Origin: Antedon bifida
Lineage: Eukaryota > Echinodermata > Crinoidea > Comatulida > Antedonidae
Direction: 5' to 3'
Assembly: GCA_963402885.1 (NCBI GenBank)
Contig: OY727098.1
Coordinates: 8,117,001 to 8,181,000, forward strand
DNA: 64,000 nucleotides
A program made the position numbers and the translations under genes. The notes beneath the pieces are model-generated. The model saw nothing but the letters and a program-made list of their open reading frames with translations, was not told where the DNA came from and made no database searches. This document shows positions 1 to 30,400 of this stretch, in pieces (position 1 is the first letter of the stretch; every line of letters begins with the position of its first letter).

Positions 1-598
1 GTGGAGAAAAAGTCAAATTTATTAACAAAATTATCGTAGGCCTAGGTGGCTAGAAAGTGTTTCTGACATTACAGTACATATTGTTTATTACTGAACATAT
101 GCAGGTAGGTAGGTAGGTAGGCCTGGCCTAGAAAACTTGGTGTTGGATATCCCAGATGGTGTACGCTCGAGACTTTTTGTATAACTTAATATTAGCTTAT
201 AGCACACCCTCTATTGTTTACCCGAAATTTCTTGTTTTTTTTTTTCAATTTGGGAACTCTGAATTCATTGCTCTAAATTTGTGTAGTAATGATCAGTAGA
301 GAGAGACCATGTGAGCGAAAACATTCCGCTGTGGGTGATTCGTGACCACCAATCAAATAGCCAAAAGTCTCTACCGATCACGGAAAAGCTCAGCTTTGAT
401 TGGCTTACAATGACATCATATGACAAAATAAAAGCAGCATCTCCTAGCCTAGGCAGGATTTTAATTAGCGAAAAGTACATTATTTGCATTGTCCATACTT
501 CTAAAGGCTACAATAGTTGTCGCCATGTTATCCTGCAGTAAATAACCTATAATTATTTTCTATTTTAATTCTCAGTTGGGAACCACATTTTTTGAAGA
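1..598 (+). promoter_or_regulatory. Region upstream of the PIWI start codon (putative promoter/5'UTR)
   Basis: No coding exon is recognisable here. A CCAAT box (CCAATCA, 349-355) and an inverted one (ATTGG, 399-403) lie 200-250 bases before the ATG. That is compatible with a TATA-less promoter, but such motifs are common by chance. A pyrimidine-rich stretch ending in CAG at about 572-574 could be the acceptor of a 5'UTR intron, in which case the true promoter would lie further left or outside the window. A 76-codon open frame at 311-541 has no recognisable similarity and is treated as noise. Confidence 0.25.
101..122. repeat. (GTAG)n microsatellite
   Basis: About five units of a GTAG/TAGG tetranucleotide repeat upstream of the PIWI gene. 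A simple repeat with no further inference. Confidence 0.8.
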
Positions 599-19040
<18,442 letters not shown>

Positions 19041-20119
19041 AGATGTTACTGTTACTAGTTTATGTTATTAGTAAAATGATTTACTTTTTAATGCTTTGCA
19101 AATTAATGTTAAGTAAAATGTATGCATCATTAGTGAACTGTGTTAACTTGCATCCAAAACCATATAAGTTGTAGCAAATTTGTAACTATGCCTATGTCAA
19201 TTATTTTATTGTGAACCTTTAGATACAAAATTGGAAATCAAAGCAGAGATTTGTTGCAAAATGCAACAAATCTATATACTACAGATGTAGGTAATTCCTT
19301 AAGTATTATAGAAGAACCAATAGGACCAAATGTTTACCAGTGAAATTTTTGCCTCAGCTTTTAATTATATGAGGCTTGAAATTGTATTTTGGTTTTGCAA
19401 AATCATTTTAAAAAGTGTAAAGTTTAAGAAAGAGTGTGTAAACTAAGAGTGCTGCTTATTTTATACTTTATACTACTTTTGATGTTGATACATTTTAACT
19501 GAAGTTGTACACTAAATATTAAGCCAATACAGCATCGTACCAACTTGTAATATAATGTAAAGTTCATTTATAGCTTTTTAAATGTGTCTTTTTGTGTATT
19601 CATTTTTAGTATTACAGTGTAAATGGTACAAAGGAAGATGCAGTTTGTTTTCTAAGAAGAAAGATTATATTTTAATACTGTTTTTAGAAAAGATTTTGTT
19701 TTCATATTAACTATCATTACATAAATAATTTGTGATTTGATGGAGTTAATTGAATTAAATGTTATTTTAAGATGGTGTTGGTTTGAAATTTTGATTGGAA
19801 AACAAAATCTACAATATTCGGTACCTAATTTTCATGTGTTTTTTTTTATACACTTTCTACCATCAACATTCCAGTAGCTGTTGACTGCAAACAATAGTAC
19901 AGTATTCTTTTACTGTATTATGTTATCATTTTTATCAACCTATCAATTTGCTCATTTAATATAATGTATTATGTTTAGTTGTTAAACCACTTTTTTATGT
20001 TTTTCAAATTGGTGCTCAGTTTTATAGTAATTTTAGTGTTAGTGATAATAAAAATAATTTAATAAAAGTGAAATGAAGTGGTATATGACTTTTTTTCTGG
20101 TTAATGGCTGAAATCATTT

Positions 20120-20235
20120 TGTAAGGATGTGTGGCACAGTGTGTTCTGATCCAACACTTGTGTATTCTTAGCCAAGACACTTTACTCTCTCCACCCATGT
20201 GTGCAAATGAGTACCTGGTAAGGTCAAAACACAAT
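20120..20235 (+). mobile_element. SINE-like fragment between the convergent genes
   Basis: The words AGCCAAGACACTTTACTCT, CCACCCATGTGTGCAAATGAG and TACCTGGTA are the kind of body sequence I associate with tRNA-derived SINEs of invertebrate deuterostomes. No A or B box head was recognised, so only the body or tail would be present. Confidence 0.4.
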
Positions 20236-20294
20236 CTGCGCCGATTACTAGCTGCAACATGGAAGTATGTTCATTTTAAATTCATTACATTGTT

Positions 20295-20570
20295 TCATGT
20301 GATGGACAACCAACGCCGAGACTTTTCCTTTCCTGAGTTTTGCAGTTCAATTTGTTTAACAACGTCATCAAAATCAGTTTTAGAAAAGAGCTTAGACCCT
20401 GCAAATGTAATTTCCACACAATAATGCATAATAGTACCAGCTGTGAAAGATTCAGTTCTGTTCCCCAAGAAACTGTTGGAGTCATAGTAAGTCACAACAT
20501 TAACAATCATCATTGAGTCCGTGCATGCTTGCTTCTGAAGCTTTCTAAAGACAAATACTATAACTGTCAA
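20295..20570 (-). other. Orphan 91-codon frame downstream of CDH23
   Basis: The minus-strand frame begins MTVIVFVFRKLQKQ and includes NVVTYYDSNSFLGNRTESFT and FSKTDFDDVVKQIELQ. The composition looks like a folded protein rather than AT-rich noise. It lies just beyond the putative CDH23 poly(A) signal (20,591-20,596). I cannot name a family. It could be a decayed exon copy, a retrocopy fragment or chance. Confidence 0.25.
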
Positions 20571-20590
20571 GTTAATTATGAAAAAATAAC

Positions 20591-21428
20591 TTTATTTTAT
20601 AAAACATATCTCGTTGCCTCTTTTGCATAATGAAATGTACATTTACTATATTCTTTTTTACAAAAATTAATTTAACATTAATAGTACAGTAATAATTTGA
20701 TGTACTTGGTACAAATGTGAGCTTTATACCCTGCTTCACTATCCTCATGGTGAATGATTTTGGACAAAAAATTCATTCTGGTCTTTGTAGCAAATATTCT
20801 TCACAGTTAAAGAAAGAATAACTGATTTAATTTTATAAAATATTTTGTAACAGCTAAAGTACAATTTAGATTTTAAAATATTTTAGTTTCTTCTTTCCGA
20901 AAACAAATATTGTATTTACATCTTTAGAAGCATTTTGTGATAATATAGTATTTAGTAAACAATATAAAAAATATGATTTGGTACAACATTTGCGAATACA
21001 AAACAATTATATTGTAGCATATACAGTATGACAACAACTACTTAGAAGGCACTCTGTTAAGTATTAGAACTTGCTCATGCTTGAAACCCCAAACCAAAAT
21101 ATAATTTAACATATCTATTTGCAAGATTTCTCCAATAAGCAATTAATTCCCGGTTTTCAGTGTAATCATGTTAAACCTTACATGGCATATTGCATATCCC
21201 CAATTACAGGATTCCTTAATGATAATTTCTGCTTTATGGCTGAAAATACATTTTTATATATATATGAAAAATAGATTCTAAACAAAATTAATAGAAAAAT
21301 TATAAACTATTATGATTTAAAGAAGTTATAAACAAATGTTTTAAAAGTTGTATAAAAAATGAACACTTATGTAGAAAAAATTACAAAAATATGGATGAAA
21401 CATATCCATGTAATTTCCTCATTTATTT
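20591..21428 (-). other. CDH23: CDH23 3'UTR with putative poly(A) signal
   Basis: From the TAA at 21,429-21,431 the minus strand runs through AT-rich non-coding sequence to AATAAA at 20,591-20,596, the likely end of the transcript. TTTATT at 21,422-21,427 (AATAAA on the minus strand) is too close to the stop to be the main site. Confidence 0.45.
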
Positions 21429-24400
21429 TTAAAGGTGGGTTTCTTCTTCATGAAATGCTAAGTTGGTATACCCGCTGTTAGCATTGTAGTCAGAAATCTC
21501 CTGCATCAGTTCAACTGAAGAGTCATCGCTAAGGGCGACTTCGCCACCCATATCAATACGAAGTCTTTTATTGGCCTCCTCAGAGTCCTCGTCTGATTCG
21601 TCATTTCCATTTATGGTATATATATATGTTTTTGCTTTTGCAGTTGTTGTGGAGATATCAGAGTTTTTATCAGATTCATGTGTGGATGATTCGTCATCGT
21701 CACTAGACCCATCAGCAGATTCATTGATAGTATATGTGTGTTTTTTACAACCATTTTCTGAATCCGAGTCTGACTCTAATTCTGTTATATGGCCATTTGT
21801 AACTTGTTCACCATTTTGAACATCTTGTAATTTATATGTTGTCACACTTAACACTGTAGCCTGTGTTGATGAGGATGTTGAATCTGAAGAAACATCTCCA
21901 CATTCTGTTACCTCTTGGATGGTGGCTGGTTTTTTTAAAGTTGCATAAAGGTCATAACTTTGTAGCCGATTTTCTAACGATGAGCCATCCGTCAATGATG
22001 AGATCATTGATGCCTCTTCCTCGGCAATTGTGCTCAACTGATTGTCATATTCAAGTTCTGATCGATATGCAGCTGCTGATAGAGCAGTTTGTGAATCTGG
22101 TGATGTCAAATCATCTAGTATCTGGTTAATTTCCATTACCCTCTGTGATGTCAATATTCCATTGTGGCTATCCTCAAGACCAGATTCATGAATCGGAATA
22201 GCACGAGGTTCTTGTGATGCCCCACAGGCAACTAACTCTCGTTTTAACAGCTCAATTGAACTGACCTCACTGTTGTTGCTTGAGGATTGTCCTGGTGGAG
22301 GAGGAGGTGGTGGTGGTGGTAAGGCCTGTTGGATTGTGCCATTCTTGGCTCTGTGGTTGGAATCAAATGTGTTTGTACTAGAGAAAAAGTCCATTGGTCC
22401 ATCCTAACAAAAAATAAGAAAATAAAAAACAATGTAGAATTATTAATTTGATCAATTCATTTTTTATAACATTAATTCAAATTCAAATAATCTCTATTGC
22501 AATCTGAATAAACAGAGATAGAATTTTACATAGTATAAGATGAACATAAAAGTACATATTTGATAATAAATTTCTTTGACCTCTCTAATCTAATTTTTGG
22601 GAGAGTGAACTGTTTTTTAATTATTTCTTAAATTATAGAGGTGGTCAGGGGCAGTAAATGGTTTAATCGGTGCTCCCTATTAATATCTTTTCGAAGTATT
22701 AACAGGGATTAAACCCAGTGAGATCAAAGCAGTGTCATATGATACGTCAGGAATAATACATCGAACTGCTCGTTTTTGTATTCTTTCTAAATTATTTTGT
22801 TGTTCAAGAGTTAGTCCGGTGAACCACAATGGGCATGCATATTCCAGAACGGAACGTATAATAGTCGGTTAGAAATGACGCAAAGCACTCTCATCAAGTC
22901 CTCAACGGCGTAGTTGTTTTAAGAAGAAAGTCTACAATTACATTTCATCAGAATGCTTAATGTGGCCTTGCCAACTAAGATTATCTTGGATGACCACTCC
23001 TAACAATTTGGTTTGAGTAACTCTTTCCACAGCGGAATCTCCAATTGTTAAAGCAGGTAATAGGGATTTATTGCGCTTGCAGCTGACAATCATCTCTGTA
23101 GTTTTCTTTTGTTAATTTTCATACTATTGACAGTCGATGAATCTCATCCGTCACAGTTTGGAGCTCGCTAGGTTTACGCTTTGTGTTTCTTTCAGAAACG
23201 GTGATATCATCCATGTATTTGTTAATTGTAAGATTAGTTGATAAGTCATTGATGAAGACAATTAATAGGACAGGGCCGAGCCACGAACCCTGCGGGACTC
23301 CGCCATTCAGGGTGAGCCATGATGAAAGACATTTTCATATCTTCACCCTTGCAATATATATGTATATTTCATCCTGTAATTGGTGTTTACACTGTTGGAT
23401 GTACAATAAATAAATAAAAAAAAATTCTTTTACATAAAACGGATTCAATCCATTGGATTAAAACATAGCTAACTTCCATTTTGATTAATTTGTCAATTAG
23501 AATTTGATGACCTACAAGGTCAAGCGCTTTTTTGTAATCCAATAAAAGAACGCGCGTCTCATCTCCCAGTTTGGCATTGGAAAACAGTTCACACATCATA
23601 GATACAAGGGCGTCAACTGTAGAAAGACCTTTCATGCATCCACTCAGTCAGAAGACCACATTACCACTTATATGGTGCACATTTATATGACATTAGTCAT
23701 AACAAGTTTAAACTGGTTATTAAATTGATTGTAAATATATAAAATCCGTCTTTATACTCTCTAAGCTATGAATTGGTCAATTATTTATTTATCCCACTGT
23801 GAATGATGATGATAATAATAATGATATCCTGGATTTATAAAGCACCTAATGTTGTGAAACCTCTAAGGTCATTTCTGGATCAAATAATGATGGTATTACT
23901 TACCCTATATGGTACTTGACGACTATCAATCAAAGATATACTGTCCGGCCAGTCACTCATACTGTCTTCTCTATCAAGCCACATTGGATTATTACTACAA
24001 AATATAATTTAATTACTATAAGTATATAATAATAATAATAAGTTTACTAATAACATATTTGGTACATTTAATTACAACATGTTGATGAGTAAACCTAAGA
24101 AATAAATAAACACACGAGTGAAACCCAATAAACAGAAGAAAAATGCATCTTATTTAAAACCCATCATCATCAGTTGTTTAGATGATACTGTAAATACTGC
24201 AAATATTGAAATATTCATTGGATTCAGAATATTCCTATTATTACAGTGTACCACCATAGTAAAAAATGTGTCAAAATGTAATATTAAAAAGTTATGCTCC
24301 AAACAGAAAAAAGAGCTCTATTGTAGGAGACACCTCCAAGTAATAATTAAAACATGTTAAAAACAATGCATGCAATTTAAAATGAATTAACTGAAAATAA

Positions 24401-27400
24401 AAATGGGTGATAACAAAAACAAAAATTTCCTAATTTAAAAACTGTGAACCGTTCATCAACATCAATTTTACTTTCTGTTTATATAGTTTATTTAAAATAA
24501 CAAATGAGTTGATCATCATAACACAACTAAGTAGATTATAGTCATTTGATTGTAGGATTGATGTTATTTACTCTAGACAGTGCAGTTTGCCTTTTTTAAC
24601 AGCGATATGTACTCTAGAGATCGTTTTGTATGATTTTGTTTAATAACAAGACTTGGAATTGTTTCAAAAACAGAATTAGTCTAAATCAGCTTCAGTTGCC
24701 AATCGATTTTTTCTCATCGTTAGCCTACACTACAGAGCTAGGTGAGGAATATGTTGTTTGGTTGTTGACATAAATAAAAGTAGGTGTGTTATAAAACAAA
24801 TAATAAATGTTTTATATTCGTGCAATAGGGAAAATAATTTTATAAGTTGAAAGATAAAATGTCATATTTTCACCTTGGGAAAATATAATTTTTTATCTTT
24901 CACCTCATAAAATTATTTGCCCTATTGCACAAATATAAAACATTCGTTATTTGTATAACATTACACTATATTGAAATGTTTAAAGATATATTGACCCCCT
25001 GAAAAAAAAAATGAATATGCCATTATGATGTTCCATAATAGTTATTCACTTTGACAAAAAATTGGATTCGAAAAAAAATGATTTACCTGTAATTTTAATA
25101 AAAATAATTAAGCTGTAATTTAAAGCAAAAGTAAAATTGGCTGCCAGTCAATGGTTTTTTGGTTGAATTTAACCATTTGCTTTGTCTTTTTATGAGTAAA
25201 AACATTAATTTTTATTTATTTTTTATTTTAAAAAATCTGATTTATTCTTCATTTTTCATGTTTTTGGTGGACAAAACATCTTTAATTATTGCTGTGTCAT
25301 CAAATTAATCATAAAGATAAAAAAATATTGAAAAAATGAAATATAAGAAAATGCATGCATGGGAATTGGATGACAATTCAAAAACCAATGTAAACATTCT
25401 AAAGGAATAAAAGTACAGTCTTACATGCACACACGAGCAAGTTGATGTTGGGATCAGCAGACACCTTAGGGGTTATAAAATTGTTTCCGACATATACATT
25501 AGAGACCCATTTCCTTCAAAAATTGGGTTTCTGTTATTTATTTTACGGTAGGCATTGGTAAGAAAAAGAAAACAGTGCAAATGAGTTAGTTGCAAAGTAT
25601 ACACATGTTTTAGAATGTTTAATTTGGATTATGATTTATTCTTTTGCTATTAATTACAAAAACAACTTTAAAAATATAATATAACTAATTATTAATAATA
25701 CAAAATCATATAAACAATATGATGTATATATTGCTGTCCATTCTTCCTAGATTGTTTCTAGTGGTGCCAGTGGTCATTAAATGTAATTGTTAAAAGTGAA
25801 AACTACACAAACTGTTCTTACCCTTGGAAATCATATGGGTTCATTAGATTCTGAGAGTTTCCATAGCTAACACCATCTCGCATACTTAGTTTTTTTCTGC
25901 TGCTGTTATAAAATACATAATTTAGCATTGATAAATGTATTCATTAATGTATATAAATATATCCAAGTCATATCAGACCGTTGTGCTCGATATCAAAGTA
26001 TAAATAAAAAAACAGCAAAAAATTGGTTACTTCATTGTTATATTCACTCACTACAACATTGTTTCGCATTTTGCATAGCTGGCCATATATGACAGTATGC
26101 TTTATATTTAACCTGATGAGTGTGGCCAGCTATGTTTTACTTTAAATATTGTGCCAGTCCTGCGGTACATATCATTTCGAAACATGAGCTGCACTGACAA
26201 GATCTAATAAGATCGAAACATTACTGTCTGCAGATTGGATATTATTATTACTTTTGGGTTGTGGTCCCACAATTTGCATCAATCCAATTTCAATCACTGA
26301 ATGACAGTTACTTTTTATTTTATACATTTCATTATGTTTAAAATGTAAAAAACAACATTTTACAAAAAATATATATTATATTGCATTTTATTTTACATTT
26401 TGTCTAATTGATCTATGAGTCAAGAGACAATTCTGTGTATGCATGATCAATTAAATAGCATTAAACATTAAAAATAATAAAAAATAAACATTGTTGACTT
26501 ACTTTTTCTGCAAGCAACAGATTATAATACAAAAAGCAAGTGTGCCTATAAAGATGAGAATTGCAATAGCAATCAGTGCTATCTCCATTAGAGCCCATTC
26601 CTCTCCTCCTGAGTTTGTAACCAGAGGCTATACAATAACAAACAGTGTAATTAAATATACATTTTTATATTGACAAAAGAGTGCTGCTTTCTACCAGTGC
26701 CATATATTTAACAAAAATGGAAAATACGGTACTCCTCTAGTAAGTCTTTCACTGGATTCTACTATACCTTTACAATTCTCAACTTACATAAACTTCAGCA
26801 ATTCCAAACAGTGCATTGATCAAATCAGAATTTTGATCGATTCTGCTTATAATGAGATCAGCAGGCATAACTTGGTTTGTTTCTGGATCAATAACGTTAA
26901 TGCTAACGGATGTCATATCTTGAGCGACTTTACCATCCTCGGTAGTGTACAGGAGAATGTCATCAATAAACACTATCCCTTGTGTGATATTGCTCAACAA
27001 TCTATAAACATTTATGAATTTTATTTGCTTTATGTTGAGATACGAGAATCATTTTAAAACAATACCTATTATAAAATTACCAAGCATGTTAAATTTCTAT
27101 AAATAGTATTCATTCTTATAGTCAAGATATGATTTTCAGAAATACTTTTGCACTCACTCAATGCACTTATTATAAGCTTTGAATTACCCCTTCCTTTAAT
27201 ATTGGATTTAACCATTATTCTAAACTAACTTACTCAATGAGCTGTTCCTCTTTGGCTTTAACTTCTTCAATTGGTGCATTTATAACAATTACGACACGCT
27301 GATTAGGATCAAGCACATATATCTAAAAAATGTTGAATATTTGAAAATATCTTCAGTCAAGTTCAAAGATGGTTTGTGCACAGATTTTTAAAAACAATTT

Positions 27401-30400
27401 TATTTAAATTCTAATTCATGTATCCTAGAATTAAAAAAAAATTGGAAGAATTGGAATGCTCTATGAAATATTTTTTAAATCATGATCATTTGTGTTTTAA
27501 AATATACTGAAAATGTACTTAATTCAAAGTGAAGGCATTTAAATACTTTTAATTATCTTTTAAAGAATGACACTCATACTTAAAATTGCAAACCTTTTTC
27601 CATTTTGTTAGGTTTATTCACTTAATTCTTTCTGATATTTTATGGTTCAACCTAAATGTTGATAGGCACGTTTTCATCACTCAGAGATACTTTTAATATT
27701 CTGTTTGCTCATTCACATGCATTTAAATCATCATAATGTCCTCTTATCTCACTTTGGAACCGCAATCTGGTGTTGACTCCAAAACTATTTTATCATTTAA
27801 AAACAACCTTTTGCAATATAATACTACAAACAACTTTTGTGAATTTTGTTGTTGTAATTAAGATTTGCTAAGGGGAGGTTGCTTAATTAGCCACTAGCCT
27901 AACGGATATGTGGATATCTGGCCTCTCTAGGAGACTTATCTCTACACTAAAAATAAAAATGACATAAAAATAAGTAAAAAACAATAACCTTTAAAATTGC
28001 CAAAGAACTTATGCCAGATACCGTGTCTATCGCCCTCACAGTAACATCAAAATAGTCATAAGCATCTTGATTAACTTGCTTGTTCAGGGTAACCAGTCCT
28101 GTGTCTAAGTAGATAATGAATGTACCATCTGCCTCGGCTTGCGCATTGTTCTTATTGCTAGCGGTAGCTAAAATGGCGTATTCAGTTGATGTGTGTTTAT
28201 CACTATCAGGATCTTCAGCATTCATTTGGTAAACCTCAGTGCGAATATCAGCCTCTGCTGCAATTCCTTTAAAACATAATAAATTACATAAATTGAAATG
28301 ATCAACCTTGTCTACACTATCAAACTTTATGTGACAAAAAAATGTGATGTGACCATATATGAACATTATTTGTGTTATTTAAGATTCCAAAGACAACTAC
28401 TTGAATTTGGTTATGATTTTTTTTTTTTTCCAGATTTTTGACAATTATTTTCAGAATTAAGTGCATACCTGCAATATATTCATCTTTTGCAAAGACAGGG
28501 CCATTGTCATTGACATCCTCCAAGTTGACAATGACTTGTAACAAAGAAAGGTCGGTTTGTAAGTTAAATGTTGACCTTCTTTTCCTTTGTGATGTCACTG
28601 TGTAGTTTGGATCACTAGACACCTTGATGAGAAGAGTGATTGATAATGTAGCTTCACGATCTACACTTCCAATCAAGAACAACTCACCAGACTCTTTATT
28701 TAAGCTGAATGTCACAGGGTCATTACCATCTGCAAAAAGTAACATTTGGCAATTTTACTAATAAAAATACTAATAATGTAAACTCAGTAGCCATTCTAAT
28801 TTACACAAAAGATAAACGCTTCTTGTATTAATTTACACTACCAGTATATACAAATATATATCACAGGACAGAATTCAGTTGGATCAGAATCAACTAAGCA
28901 GAGTTTCTTAGTGTACCAATGACAGTAATACAGTATGTATTGTATGTGAAATCATCATTGACTCAAATGTGTACAACCCTTAAGCCCTCTAGAGTACAGC
29001 ACACATAATTTGCCCCTTTAAGAGATAACTTTATCAACGACAAAACACAATTCAAAATGACTGGAACACTGACAATCACCTACCTACTTACACACTGATT
29101 TAAAAAAAAATTAAAATAATGTCATGCAATTTGCTTTCCCAGAGAACTTATTTAGCTAACCTAATTTTGCTTATAAAAAACATACTGTATATATGTTTCA
29201 TTTCTGTTTGTTGAATATTAAAGTAACAATAAGACAATAATATAAATCCTACCAACAATAAAGTAGTAAAAATTTGATCCTTCATCTGGATCTACAGCAG
29301 CCATGATGGTACCAATGTAAGTTCCATCACTAGCCCCTTCTAAGACTGACAGTGATTGTACAGGGTAAACAGCAGGGTCTTCCCTAGCAAATCCTGGTTC
29401 ATTGTCATCTACATCAGATATCTCTATAATAATTTCCTGCTGGGTGGTTTGTCTAGGTACACCATTGTCTTTTGCAGTTAATATCAACTGAAAATGAATA
29501 ATACTGAATTAATGTTTTGATAAACATTTATATAAAAATTTATTTCTTAGGATTTTAGGTTTAAGATTTGGCTGTGGTTGTTTGCAGTCAAAGATCAGGA
29601 ATCTTTGCTCAGGAATTGCTGATAAGTTTTTATAGCATATACTCTATACGTTTTTCTTACCGTATATATTGCTTGTTCTTCCCTGTCAAAGGTAGTGTTG
29701 CTTAGTAAACTACCATTGTTGGGGTCGATTATAAACTTCTCAAGTATTTCACGATCTTGCATACGTGAATCATCAAATCCATATGTGATGATACTGCTAC
29801 TTCCAGCATCTCCATCTGTAGCTAATACTGTTGCGATCAAATATCTGGCTTCCACATTCTGTACAATTAATTTAATTATTTAAACATAATTTAAGATGTT
29901 TATAATAAAACTATATTAGACAAAGTGTAACACAAATACTAATATTTTCTTTTTTTCATATTTTGTTGCAGGTATTTTTTTTGTAATGCACAAATGAGGT
30001 TGAAAGGCAATGCTCTGTATTAAAATCATATATTAGCAGCGCATCCAATTGATTAGCAATTATAACACTGTACTTTGTAGTTGTATGGCATTAGTCGTTT
30101 AAAGATGTATTGTCCCCCTGAAAAAATAATTCTTACAATTTTTTTTGTTGAATATGCCATTTTAATGTCACCTAATAGTTATCCACTTTGAGCAAAAATT
30201 GGATCGAAAAAAAAATGTATTTACCTAAAAAAATTTATGAATGTAACCATTTATTTTATCATTTTATGGGTGAAAACATTATTATTTTTTTTCTACGAAA
30301 GTGATTAACTTCGATTAAAATTACAAAATAATCTATTCAAAGTCTGATTTTATTATTCTTTATTTTTCATGTTTTTGAGGAATAATACATCTTTAAAAAA

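Larger units (their letters stand above)
21429..25902 (-). other. CDH23: CDH23 cytoplasmic tail (three exons) with C-terminal PDZ ligand
   Basis: The tail is about 385 residues. Exon 23,904-23,994 gives NNPMWLDREDSMSDW, matching human NPVWLDPF near the membrane. The long last exon starts DGPMDFF and includes nine consecutive prolines (possible SH3/EVH1/profilin ligand), a region rich in S, T, D and E, and two related motifs (KKHTYTINESADGSSDDDES and KTYIYTINGNDESDEDSE). The C-terminus is THL, a class I PDZ-binding motif (S/T-x-hydrophobic), analogous to TEL in human CDH23. Beyond the NPMWLD and PDZ motifs the tail does not resemble the human one. Confidence 0.85.

Noticed and set aside
311..541. 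76-codon plus-strand frame before the PIWI start codon
   Set aside because: No family resemblance, no consistent splice to exon 1, and an equal-sized frame lies on the other strand; treated as chance.
21571..22129. Plus-strand frames of 82 and 88 codons opposite the last CDH23 exon
   Set aside because: Shadows of the real coding exon on the opposite strand.
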